Shown here piece after piece: positions 43,876 through 54,344 of a stretch of 64,000 nucleotides of DNA (the first letter of the stretch is position 1; each line of letters opens with the position of its first letter). Under the pieces are notes generated by a model. That model saw only the letters and a program-made list of their open reading frames with translations, was not told where the DNA came from and did not search any database. The DNA is taken from the NCBI GenBank assembly GCA_951217055.1, contig OX578276.1:10246580-10310579 (forward strand), written 5' to 3'. The position numbers and the translations under genes were made by a program. This DNA is from Gerris lacustris (Eukaryota > Arthropoda > Insecta > Hemiptera > Gerridae).

Positions 43876-44780
43876 AATGTTATTATATTTATTCAAATGT
43901 ATTATTTGTGTTATATTTTTTCTTTTAGTTAAACATGTAAAATTTGCTAGGAAGTTATCAACCCAGGTACAATGAGGGTGAAATTCCACCGCAATAATCC
44001 CAACTCCTCTGATCCTAGACGCAGAGATAATTCCTCTTTTGCCGATACCCAACTACCGACCTCCCCCTCCCACACCATGTACCCCAAGTACAAATGTACT
44101 TGTACAAATGTTATTATATTTATTCAAATGTATTATTTGTGTTATATTTTTTCTTTTAGTTAAACATGTAAAATTTGCTAGGAAGTTATCAACCCAGGTA
44201 CAATGAGGGTGAAATTCCACCGCAATAATCCCAACTCCTCTGATCCTAGACGCAGAGATAATTCCTCTTTTGCCGATACCCAACTACCGACCTCCCCCTC
44301 CCACACCATGTACCCCAAGTACAAATGTACTTGTACAAATGTTATTATATTTATTCAAATGTATTATTTGTGTTATATTTTTTCTTTTAGTTAAACATGT
44401 AAAATTTGCTAGGAAGTTATCAACCCAGGTACAATGAGGGTGAAATTCCACCGCAATAATCCCAACTCCTCTGATCCTAGACGCAGAGATAATTCCTCTT
44501 TTGCCGATACCCAACTACCGACCTCCCCCTCCCACACCATGTACCCCAAGTACAAATGTACTTGTACAAATGTTATTATATTTATTCAAATGTATTATTT
44601 GTGTTATATTTTTTCTTTTAGTTAAACATGTAAAATTTGCTAGGAAGTTATCAACCCAGGTACAATGAGGGTGAAATTCCACCGCAATAATCCCAACTCC
44701 TCTGATCCTAGACGCAGAGATAATTCCTCTTTTGCCGATACCCAACTACCGACCTCCCCCTCCCACACCATGTACCCCAA
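43876..44780 (+). repeat. 231-bp tandem repeat, about 3.9 near-identical copies
   Basis: Period is exactly 231 bp (unit starts near 43876, 44107, 44338, 44569). Each unit keeps frames open on both strands (63 codons plus, 76 codons minus), which is a consequence of copying and not evidence of a gene. The junction contains the palindrome AAGTACAAATGTACTTG. It is the 3' non-coding part of Penelope-like element A, just before the hammerhead core. Confidence 0.9.
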
Positions 44781-44831
44781 ACCCCTCGTCCTTTAACCTT
44801 TATATACTATTCCGAACTTGTAAAATTACCA

Positions 44832-44872
44832 TTACACTGATGATGACTGAATAAGTCGAAACCGGTATGTAA
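44832..44872 (+). ncRNA. Hammerhead ribozyme core in Penelope-like element A
   Basis: The order is TTACA, CTGATGA (44837-44843), T, GACT-GAATA-AGTC (helix II, four pairs plus loop), GAAA (44858-44861), CC-GG (a two-pair helix III), TA (U plus H of the cleavage triplet GTA), and TGTAA pairing with the first TTACA as helix I. All invariant core nucleotides (CUGANGA and GAAA) are present. Very small helix III is typical of hammerheads in Penelope-like elements, which are thought to work as dimers. The one odd point is an extra U after CUGAUGA. It lies at the 3' end of the element, 79 bp before the insertion boundary. Confidence 0.7.
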
Positions 44873-44963
44873 GTCAAAATATATTTATGGTTTGACAATA
44901 AAATTATTGAACAAGTAAAAGTGTTTTCTTTTCTTATCAACCTTCACTATAAATAAATAGGCT

Positions 44964-45770
44964 CCCAATGGGGGGAAAGATGTCAGTAAATCTCAGCGGA
45001 ATTATGTTAAATAATATCATTAACAGAGCCATTGAAAAGTTAAAGAAAAACCAAAGTTAATTCACAAATACATTGACGATTTAATTTTAATAATTAAAAA
45101 AAGGAACCACAATTCCACTTTAGACTGATTTAATAGTATTAATGGAAAAATAAAATGTAAGGTAGAAAAACAATTGAATAATTGTTTAAACTTTTTAGAG
45201 ATATCTATATTCAGAAAAGAGAATGGTTGTTTTATCTACAAAATGGTACAAAAAGATCTCAAGAGCAATAGAATTTTAAATTACAAATCAAATCATCCCA
45301 AACACACCATAATGAATTCAGCAGGCAACATGATATTAAGAGCTCTCAAAATAACAGATAATGAACATATCAAAGAAACAAAATCCATAATTTTTTCTAA
45401 ATTATCAGAGAACTTGTATCCCAACAAATTAATTGTCAAATCATTGTGGTATAAGCAGGAAAACAAATTAAAATTGACTCAATCCGATAATAGACCAGAA
45501 ACTAATAAAAATAAGAATTACTTCACAAGTCTCACCTATATAGGATTATCCGAAAATATTCAAAAAATTATGAAAACAAACGATTGCGACCAGATTAATG
45601 TTGCATATTGTTTTATAACAATATGAAAGATAAAATAACTAAAGAAAATAGATCAGGGTTAGTATATAAAATTGATTGCAATAATTGTGATAACTCCTAT
45701 ATAGGTGAAACATCGCAAAAATTAAATAAATTGGTAAATCAAAATATAGTCGAAATCAAAATCTCCGCAT
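44964..45770 (+). pseudogene. Penelope-like element B, 3' half (RT palm to GIY-YIG start)
   Basis: Continues from 39195: LPMGGKMSVNLSGIMLNN, then after a shift HKYIDDLILIIKK with the catalytic YIDD at 45069-45080, CLNFLEISIFRKENGCF, YKSNHPKHTIMNSA and, in a last frame, SGLVYKIDCNNCDNSYIGET, which begins the GIY-YIG domain. Stops near 45057 and 45127 and another shift near 45610 make it dead. It ends abruptly before the TA microsatellite at 45808. Confidence 0.8.
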
Positions 45771-45803
45771 TTTTCTATTTATGGTGCACTCTATTTATGT
45801 ACC

Positions 45804-46428
<625 letters not shown>

Positions 46429-46597
46429 AAAAAAAAATTACTCTCTTCTAATAAATGACAATATTACAAATACTTCAAGAATTCAAGGGTTTTTTTTATT
46501 TAGGTTTTACTCTATAAATATATTTAAAAACATTTATTTACTTATTTATACATTATATTTATTTAGCTTTATGTTACATAACTTAAAATATACAGGG

Positions 46598-47806
46598 TGG
46601 CCCGAAGTTATCCAGCCAAACTTCATGGTAAGTTTTTATGGCCAAATAGGAACAAAAAATGCAACAGCGCACTCAAATTAATTTCAGGTTTTGTTGTTTC
46701 CTTTTAACAGTCATCATGGAAGGTACGTCCATCAGGAGAGCAGACAAGAGAGCCTTCACCCACGATCCAGAAGAAAAGAGGAGAGCTATGAACTTAGTGG
46801 TCCATTTCGCTTGTACCATTTATTCCCATTCAGGCGCCGACATTCTTGATTTGGTTGAAGGCATGGCAATTTCAAACCTCATCCATCAAGTCCTTACCAC
46901 TGCACGCCAGCAAGCCAACGGCAGGACCACCATAATAATGTCTTATGGGAGCACCAAGCATACTGTCAACAAGGTCGAATACCAACTGGACGATCTTGTG
47001 AAGGCCTTTAAGAACCTCTCCCAGATAAAAGGGCTTCCCATCACTCCAAAGTGTTCGAGGATTGCAGGTGTGCTTCCCACCGTCACGTATTCAACCATGT
47101 TCAAGGAGAGACTCAAGGAGCTCCGACTTGGACACATGGAATTTGTGAAGAGACCGAGGGCAGGGGAAAGGGAAGAAGTAAAAGTAGAGTGTAACAGCTT
47201 AGGGTTGAAAGCTGCACATTCTGTCCTTCTGAGCGACATACGAACTAATCCGTTAAAAAGATCCGCAGTGGCCAAAAAGATCCATGAGCCTCGGTCCCCT
47301 TACACAGATGTATTGTTTAAGACAGAGTTACGGCCCTGATACTGAGTTCCATCAGAAGTGGGAAGGGGTTGTCTGCTCCACCCTTGCACATTTCCCTTTT
47401 GTTAAAACGCTGATAAGGGTTGCACTAAAATGCAACAACACTGAATTCATGAGCTTGATGGCTGCATTGGGGGAATCTGCTTCTGTTGACTGGGTCCAGA
47501 CAAGCTCACAAATTGGCTCTTCCGAACAACATCATTATAGGGAGACTTCCTGCAGGGGAAATGGCAAAATATGGCGGTCAATACCTGGATCTCTTGAATT
47601 GGACTGCAACGTTTCACCATGATGAACGAATTTATCATACAACAGGAAAAAAGGGAATTCTCCTTTACAATTCCTTTATGGAAGGTGATACAATAAGTTT
47701 TCATGATCCTTTTACACCACCACCAACCAAAAGACAAAAGATCGAGAAACAGCCAGCACCTCCTCCGAAAACTGCTGAAACTGGGAAAGGGAAAGGAAAG
47801 AAGTAG
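46598..47806 (+). pseudogene. Unidentified protein, possible endogenous viral element, ORF 1
   Basis: Three overlapping frames (46716-47339, about 47320-47490 and 47486-47806) form one protein-like series of about 360 residues broken by two frameshifts. It begins MEGTSIRRADKRAF and has helical stretches with regular hydrophobic spacing. A compact YGGQYLDLLNWTATFHHDER block follows, and it ends in a basic PPPTKRQKIEKQP and GKGKGKK tail like a nuclear localisation signal. GC content is clearly above the flanks. Just upstream, ATG|GTAAGT at 46628 and TTTTAACAG at 46710 look like a short intron in a leader, and a TACAGGGTGGCCCGAAG motif at 46590 resembles a transposon terminus. Length and layout could fit a nucleoprotein of an RNA virus, but no motif proves it. 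Transposon or host origin remains possible. Confidence 0.35.
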
Positions 47807-47841
47807 AGCAGCCAACAACGACAGAGCAGGCTTCCGAGGCA

Positions 47842-48439
47842 ATGGCCACTGACGACGAAGCGCAAGCTGGAACATCCACCAGTATAAAACCTGGGAAAGT
47901 AGGTCAACCCAAGTTTCATAATTGCACAGCTGCCGGAGAAGTGGTATTTCACTGCGTGTTCGACACGTATAAGGAAGACCTTGGGCTTTTGAAGTGGATG
48001 ACAGAGAGCAGCGAGTCATGGAAAAGGAGGAACGAGATAGACAATCTCAAGGAGTTAGAGAAATCTGCCCGAGTTGGCTTCACTCCTAAAATAGTGAGGT
48101 ACTATTCAAAACCGTCTTCATCAAACCAGAGTCGATTTTTTACCTCAACCTCCCAACAGGTCTCAACCATCTCTTGTTTCTCTGGCAAATATACAACTAA
48201 GGCAACGCAGCTTATCAAGTATTTAGAAGATTCTTTTGATGAATCAACCGGGTCGGAAGAAAAACACCTCACTCAAGTTGATGATTGTGTCTTTAACAAA
48301 AGCACTGGCAGAAAGGGTAAAGAAGAACTTCATGACACTTCAATGGTGTGATGTAGGCTATGTTGATGAGCAGACTGGAGACTATGCTCCGGAGTGCACT
48401 GGAGAATTTTTCATGTCTTCTCGCGATCTCCTTTCTTAA
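47842..48439 (+). pseudogene. Unidentified protein, possible endogenous viral element, ORF 2
   Basis: An open frame starts MATDDEAQAGTSTS, 36 bases after the stop of the preceding ORF and in a different frame. It has a VVFHCVFDTYKEDLGLLKWM segment, then a charged middle, a serine/threonine-rich stretch and an acidic end. A shift near 48236-48351 changes frame to a final FMTLQWCDVGYVDEQTGDY piece. Upstream of the ATG the same frame stays open for 12 codons (EQPTTTEQASEA), so ORF 1 and ORF 2 may once have been one protein split by a frameshift. An AATAAA-type signal follows near 48545. Family unknown. Confidence 0.35.
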
Positions 48440-48732
48440 TTCTCCACCACATTATTTGTTTTCTTCTTTTCTTTTCATATGTTTCAAATGATCATGTTTG
48501 TTCAGACCATTATATTCTGCTTATGTTAAATCAAAAATGTTTGTAATAAAAGAGTGCCGTTTATGATTCAGAAATAATAACTCAAATAATCGAATTATCC
48601 AACAAAATTAACTCAGGACATAACTTTTGGAAATCTAAAACAGCACCATTAATAACAAAAAGTTATAACAAACTTCATCCAAAATTAATTAACATCCATC
48701 AAAATAAAATTTTACCACTTTATCAAACCAAT

Positions 48733-48936
48733 TTTTCAGCAGTAATTGTCATCTACAACAGCCATTAGCACTATGAAGTTTGAATGTTTGTAGTTATAAT
48801 AATAGCTTCCAGAAACGGCTGGAGCTTTAAGCTCATCGTGTTTCCCATCAATAGCACCACAACATCCAGGGAAATTCCATTTTCTTCGAAATCCTTTTTC
48901 TATTATTTCCCAATCTTCCCTTGTAGTAGGTACCTG
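48733..48936 (-). pseudogene. PIF/Harbinger nuclease exon (minus strand)
   Basis: On the minus strand after an acceptor-like TTTTATCTTTCAG the frame reads VPTTREDWEIIEKGF, WNFPGCCGAIDGKHDELKAP and SGSYYYNYKHSNFIVLMAVV. The GAIDGKH aspartate is the first catalytic residue, and NYK...FxxVLxxVxDxxY is the following conserved strand in Harbinger nucleases. The remainder, with the second aspartate and the glutamate, is missing downstream, so only one exon survives. Confidence 0.75.
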
Positions 48937-48989
48937 AAAGATAAAAAGATTTCTGGATTAACATGTGTACTTTATTTCTCTTTTGGTAG

Positions 48990-49326
48990 AGGAGAATAAT
49001 GAAAAAAATAGTGGAGAAAATCAAATTGATGAAACTGATGATGAAATAAGCCAGGCTGCATCAACAAGCAGTCAGCAATTTAGAGTACCAAAACCGCCAC
49101 CCGTAAAAACGAAGAATGCGGGACTTGCATTCACTTATGGATAAAGTGAGCAGTATCAACGGTACCATAAATGCAAGTTCAACATCTGCTACCGAGGACG
49201 AATTCGACCAGTTTGGCAAAAGCATTGCTGGCCAGTTAAAGGCTATTGCCTTTGCTTTTGGCGCTGCAAGTGTAAAAACACATACAAAATTATTCGTCTG
49301 AAATTGCGTATTCAACAACTAATGAA
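48990..49326 (+). pseudogene. Harbinger MADF/BESS accessory protein fragment
   Basis: The opposite strand of the same element reads QFRVPKPPPVKTKN, then in another frame SINGTINASSTSATEDEFDQ and FGKSIAGQLKAI with a basic end. This resembles the BESS-type tail of the Myb/MADF accessory protein that PIF/Harbinger elements encode divergently from the nuclease. Stop codons interrupt it, and a LINE piece follows immediately. Confidence 0.55.
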
Positions 49327-50302
49327 TAGTTCGGCCCTTAATCAAACCATCAAAGTTTACTTCACAGACCCTAAAGACTATTTAATTAACCCAGAATTAA
49401 TCCTTAAAGAAAAAATTGATTCAATAAATCCCAAAGGTACATATTGCATATTTACAGATGGATCTAAAAAACCAAATAAAACTGGTTACTCCTTTTATGA
49501 TCCACAACTAAAATATGGAGAAGGGTACAATTGTCCAGATATCATGGGTATATTTGGTGCTGAATATACAGGCATTTTAAAAGCAATCGAACATATCGAT
49601 TCGCTTAATAACGACAGTAAATATTACACCATTATCTCTGATAATCAAAGTATTTTAAAAAAGATGATGTCTCTATATAAATCAAAGAAAATAGATCATA
49701 TAAGCATGCATATTTTAAATAAACTATATAACACATCACAACATAAAACAATCGATTTTATATGGAATAAATCTCACCAAGGTATTTCTGGAAATGAAAT
49801 AGCCGACAAATTAGCTAAAGAACCTACAACAATAGAACTTGACATGAAAGTTTTAAACACTGATATAAAATCTTCTCTCAAATGCGAAATGAAGAAAAAT
49901 AAATGGAATAATTACTATAAAGAAAATAATAAAGGTTTTAATTACAAAAAATACAACCCTAACATAATTAAAACACCATGGTTTTGGAAATGTAATATAA
50001 ATCGATGTGATATCATTAAAATCAATAGAATGAGGAGTTTTCACTGTAGATGTATACAATATAACTATATGATTGGATTAAGCGATTCACCTATTTGTTT
50101 CAGCTGTACAACAAAAGAAGAAAATATCCAGCACATTCTCACTGAATGTACTGCAAATATAGAAAAAAGAAAAAAACCTTTATTCAGAATTAAACATAGA
50201 AGAAGATGCTTCGATAACAAAAAAAAATTTAGAAATATTATTTTAAAAAAAAATTTAAAGAAAACTATAAAATTCATAGAAGACATTAATTATAAACCAT
50301 AA
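49327..50302 (+). CDS. LINE RNase H and C-terminal domain, open frame
   Basis: About 325 codons are open. YCIFTDGSKKPNKTGYSFYD gives the first RNase H aspartate, GAEYTGILKAIEH the glutamate, YYTIISDNQSILK the second aspartate, and NEIADKLAKE the last. A basic tail follows, with FHCRCIQYNYMIGLSDSP and the zinc motif CFSCTTKEENIQHILTEC. This is the C-terminus of an RNase H-bearing LINE (I/R1/Jockey group). All RNase H residues are intact, but reverse transcriptase is missing, so it is a 5'-truncated copy inserted in the Harbinger accessory gene. Being open over 1 kb in AT-rich DNA suggests it is young. Confidence 0.7.
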
Positions 50303-50635
50303 CACATTACTGCACCTAATAACTAAAATCTATAAATACCAAATGTGGGGTTTCTGAACCTCACATCTGGAAGGACTCGAGTCCGGCCCACCTGATTTGA
50401 GTTTTCTGCGGTTTCCTCAATCAACAAAGTAAATGCTGTGTTGGCTCAACAAAAATCGGCCGCAGACGCAATTAGGAACAAAATGGCCTTGAAAACTGTT
50501 ACTACCCACAAATTGTTGTACAACAATTTTTAAGTTTTTTGGTAGTTTTCATACTACGGAAAGTTAAATTTTAATTTAAATCAAATTATAATTATTATTA
50601 ACTACGGGAAACAGACAGTGAAAAATACACTCCAG
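50303..50635. other. LINE 3' UTR and unassigned DNA
   Basis: CTGGAAGGACTCGAGTCCGG near 50369 includes the palindrome GGACTCGAGTCC and resembles LINE 3' UTR. Beyond 50420 a coding-like fragment (NAVLAQQKSAADAIRNKMAL) could be the tail of the interrupted Harbinger accessory protein. Confidence 0.35.
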
Positions 50636-50639
50636 CGCC

Positions 50640-51330
50640 GGGATTTCGAAATTTTAGCACCAGCCGATCTATAGTGGTTGGGGGGGGGGAATGTTTTTGG
50701 AGTATATTTTGATTTTTTTCCCCTGTAAAGAATGCAAATTTTAAAAATGCATATATATATATTTGTGTCCTACTCTTCAGCAGCTTTCATTTAATACCCA
50801 ACTCAAAATTTAAAAAAAATAAAATTTTGGGCGCACTTCACTTTTTCGCGCCCAAAATTAACAATTTTTGAAAATTTGGGATGAACTCCCGGAATTTTCA
50901 TCGCCCCACAATAAGATATTAGCATGAATTATTTCAAAATTTTAGCGCCAGCCGATCTATAGTGGTTGGGGGGGGGGGATTTTTTTTGGGTATATTTTGA
51001 TTTACTTAACCAATAAGGAATGCAACATTTAAAAATTATATATATATTTGTGTCCTACTCTTCAGCAGCTTTCATTTGATACCCTACTCAAAAATTTAAA
51101 AAAATATAAATTTTTGAGTTTACCACATTTTTTCGAATTGCGCATGCGTAAATCTAATTATGAACTTCTGTATATTTTTCCTGTGGTTGGGTCAAAAAGT
51201 TGCACAAGTGTTTCAAATGTCAGTACTTTCGCTTAAACGGTTCGGGCCCTATGAACCAAAGAGCGACGGACGGACGGACACATCACCCTCGGTATAAGGG
51301 TTTTGAGAAGTATCTACAAAACCCTAAAAA
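50640..51330 (+). repeat. Dispersed module F, two tandem units plus hairpin
   Basis: Two units (from about 50645 and 50935) share GCCGATCTATAGTGGTTGGG with a poly-G run, TTTGTGTCCTACTCTTCAGC and AGCTTTCATTTGATACC. The last unit continues to CGGACGGACGGACACATCAC and a terminal hairpin: AGGGTTTT (51297-51304) pairs with AAAACCCT (51318-51325) across a 13-base loop. Same order as 14.3 and 54.6 kb. Confidence 0.7.
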
Positions 51331-51690
51331 GAAAATGTGGGTCCAAATTTTACTTTGAGTTATTAGCATTTTTTGATTTTTTTAGTTTTTTCCATTAATT
51401 TCAAAATGTCGCTTAATAATTTAAAAAGTAAAGGCGATAGAAAGACACAGTTTGAGTTAGTGAAAAGTTAATTAAATTTCCTTTTAGAATGATTTATTCA
51501 GATTTAAAATAATGTTTTTTTGGATTGTTTTTACAATATGCTTAACTAGTGGAGTTTTTAATTTGTTTCCTAAAATTTAAGCCGGCGTAACCACAAACCC
51601 AAAACGAACATTAATTTACAAACATAGAAAAAACTTTTATATTTATAAGCCTTATTACGATATAATAAAATTCATATATAAGAGTGAAAC
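51331..51690. other. No feature seen
   Basis: AT-rich, no coding potential and no clear repeat. Confidence 0.35.
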
Positions 51691-53060
51691 AGTTTTTTAT
51701 TTGCAGAGGTTTGAAGGTTTAAATAATAAGGGAAAAAACAATATCTTTAGAATTGTGTGTGTTTAAGAACATCTGAATTAATAAACAAACAGCTGATTTC
51801 TCTTAGTTAGTCATTTGTTGGATTATTTTCATTACACAGCTATAAAAACATATCAGAAATTATTTCAGTTCTTCTCGTGCTTACGATTTAGTGTAAAAGT
51901 TCATAATGCCTCTCATATTTACCAATGAAGAGTATAGCGACATCCATTATTATTATGGGTTGGCTGGCGGTAACACAGGAGAAGCTGCAAGGCTATAAGC
52001 GATGTGGATGACGCCTATGGACGTCATCCACATCGCGATGTTTTTTCAAAAACTCACCGTGCTCTTAGAGTAACATGTTCATTCAGAAGCATTAGGGATC
52101 ATGAAGCGTTTCATGAACCCAATGTGGTTGATGTCATTCTAAATCACTTTGACAATTATCTTTCTACAAGTGTGAGGAAGGCGTCTACTGAACTTCAAAT
52201 TCCTAGGGAAACTATTAGAAAGACTTTGAAATTTGATGGAAGGCGTGGGTTTCATTTCCGTCGTGTTCAAGAGCTGCTACCATGATGCAGAAAAGCGTCT
52301 TGATTTCTGCGAGTGGTTTTGACAATGTTGCCAGTCACCATGATGTACACTTCTCTCAGTCGGTTTTATGGACCGATGAAGCTACATTCACTTCAACATA
52401 CATAACGTCCATGTCTGGGCCCATAAGAACCCTTACCACTATGGTAGAGGACTCTTTTCAACAGAGGTTTAAAGTTAATGTCTGGATAGCCATTCTTAAT
52501 AATCGTCTCATTGGACCTCACATCCTGCCAATCAGAGTTAACTCACAAGTTTTCCGTAACTTCTTTCTAGAGGATATTAATGGCTTCTTAGAGTATTTAC
52601 TCTTGCAAATGAGAATAAACCTTTGGCTTCAGCTGGACGGCTGTCGGGTTCACTAGAGGAGAGCAGTGAGGCGGTGGATAAATCTCAATTTCGGTAGGGG
52701 GGGGGGGGGGGGAGGGAGGGGGCAGTGATTCGGCCCCCTGGACCCCTGATCTTTCACCCCTAGATTACTTTCTTTGGGATGCATTAAAGGAGGAGGTGTA
52801 CAGAAATCATCTGGAAACTAGGGAAGAACTTATAGCAGCTATTGAAGCATGCAGTCAAGCAGCAACCAGATCAATGATGCAAATGTGCATTCAGGTTGGA
52901 GGCCATCATTTTGAAGAACTTCCTAGAATTAACTTTGAATAAAACATCATCAATTTAACTTTCTTATTTTGAGTGTTTTTTGTTGTTTTTTTATTGGCAA
53001 GATATGTGGTTTTCTTTGTATTACAAATTGTTTATTTGAACCTCTGCAAATAAAAAAACT
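51691..53060 (+). mobile_element. Tc1/mariner-like element with inverted ends
   Basis: Left end AGTTTTTTATTTGCAGAGG (51691) and right end CCTCTGCAAATAAAAAAACT (53041-53060) are inverted repeats over about 19 bases with one length difference. The element is 1.37 kb, a normal size for the superfamily. A clean TA duplication was not seen at the ends, perhaps lost by mutation. Confidence 0.7.
51906..52941 (+). pseudogene. Tc1/mariner-like transposase, frameshifted
   Basis: The start MPLIFTNEEYSDIHYYYGLA with GGNTGEAARL is the DUF4817-type N-terminus. After a shift, HPHRDVFSKTHRALRVT and a helix-turn-helix with RKASTELQIPRETIRKTLKF follow, then HFRRVQELLP. The catalytic part keeps SQSVLWTDEATFTST (first D), NLWLQLDGCRVH (second D) and LSPLDYFLWDALKEEVYRN (third D). 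A DDD-type mariner arrangement is therefore still visible. Shifts near 52000 and 52280, a TAG at 52654 and a poly-G run (52697-52712) in place of the normal PIxWP region inactivate it. The end is TAA at about 52941. Confidence 0.75.
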
Positions 53061-53300
53061 TGTTCACAGACATATGAATTGGGAAATAATTGCTGTCACC
53101 GTAATTTTGTCTAAATTTAGTAAGGTTTATTTGAATGACAAACCGCTAACTATATTTTTTTTTTCAGACTTTCACAGATGATAAAATTAAAGGTAAACAA
53201 GTTTCCAATTTTTTTTTAACTATTCTTTATTAGTTCTTCAGTTTAATATTTTAAGTTATTACATTGTACCCACCCGTTCACGCATACGCTTTTTTTTTAT

Positions 53301-53555
53301 AGAACTTAACTCTAAAACAAGTAAACTTCAACGCCAGGAGAAGACATCAGTGCGCCAGGAAGAAAATACACCAACCAAAATAATAAAGAAAACTAGGAAG
53401 AAAAGAGAGATGAGCAGAAGTGTTCGAAACATAGGTAAAAGTTATATTTCAACATCGGGAAAACAAATTAAGGATAGGGAAATGACTAAATTAACTCCTC
53501 GTCGCATGGAATGCTACAAAAGATATAGGAATGTTTCAGAGAATATTTTGCATTA
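53301..53555 (+). pseudogene. Possible N-terminal exon of a DUF7869-type protein
   Basis: TTTTTTTTATAG|AACTTAACTC looks like a splice acceptor. The frame then reads a basic linker (KIIKKTRKKREMSRS) followed by VRNIGKSYISTSGKQIKDRE. In DUF7869 proteins I know an RKRNxGxxYxxxSGKxxxxRxxK motif near the N-terminus. GTAAAAG after NIG is a second possible donor. The rest of the gene is absent. This could belong to the same family as 36444-37174. Low certainty. Confidence 0.35.
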
Positions 53556-53759
53556 GGAAGCCGTAATAAAAGTGCTAATTATAATTATGTTTCCGGATTG
53601 ATTACTGTTAAACTAAAAAAAAAACACAAATTAATTGCATCTGATAAAATAACTTGTTCTTGTACCTATAAATTAATAATTAAAAATATAGACCTTTTAC
53701 CTCATATATTCTTAGATTTTAGTTTAGTAAGAAATAAGGGTATTGATAAATAACTCTCA

Positions 53760-54340
53760 GTTCTGTGCCGGCTTAGCGGCTTAATGAGTTAACACCGCGG
53801 TTGATACTGTTATCTCTCCAATCCTAAAAGTTTCATTTCAGCGTTATTTCAAACCTAAGTTTTTTCTGTTTATATATATTTTTTTCACTTTATTGGTTTT
53901 ATCAACTCTTCCCCTTCTCTTCTATTATAATTTGGTGGAATTCGAATTCTGTCTCGTGTCAATTCTACTCCGAGCATGCTAGAAATCACGGCGTCTACTG
54001 TTACATAGATTTCATAAACAACTGTTTTTCACACTAAATCTTATAAAATTAACTTAACTGATCAAATATTAAATATAGGTACATAATTTTCTTGATGTAA
54101 AAATAAAACTCAAGTTTTTCTTAAAAATTATTTTACAATTTGTTTATATAATTCTATTAACTATTAGTTTAAACTAAATATTTGCATTCTTTGTATTAAA
54201 TATTAGTGCAAAGTGATAAGTGTATGGTAAAAACATTAAAAATAAAAATAAAATAAACTTATATTTAAAAGGGTTCTAAATTTTAAGTTAAATTAAATAT
54301 TAAGTTTCGTGAAATTGTTGACAAACGTAAAAAAAAAAAA
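53760..54340. other. No feature seen
   Basis: AT-rich with no gene-like feature. TGAGTTAACACCGCGGTTGA near 53783 is the only GC-rich patch and has no partner. Confidence 0.35.
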
Positions 54341-54344
54341 CCAC

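Larger units (their letters stand above)
39196..44950 (+). mobile_element. Penelope-like element A inserted in element B
   Basis: AAATAAATAGGCT occurs at 39183-39195 and again at 44951-44963 as a 13-bp target duplication. The element has inverted ends: ATAGTGAAGGTTGATAAGAA near 39230 is mirrored by TTCTTATCAACCTTCACTAT at the right end. Inside are a 6x42-bp array, the C-terminal half of a Penelope-like ORF, a nested fold-back element, the GIY-YIG end, a 4x231-bp array and a hammerhead-like core. Its own reverse transcriptase is missing (5' truncation). Terminal inversions and hammerhead motifs are known from Penelope-like elements. Confidence 0.8.

Noticed and set aside
43972..44745. Repeated 63-codon and 76-codon ORFs
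   Set aside because: They recur only because the 231-bp unit is copied. They lie on both strands and have no family features.
46943..48019. Minus-strand ORFs of 110 and 190 codons
   Set aside because: They overlap the better plus-strand frames, are cysteine- and serine-rich by composition, and show no motifs.
48590..48740. Possible LINE fragment (INSGHNFWKSKTAPLITKSY)
   Set aside because: It reads openly, but no conserved motif supports a family, so it is left unassigned.
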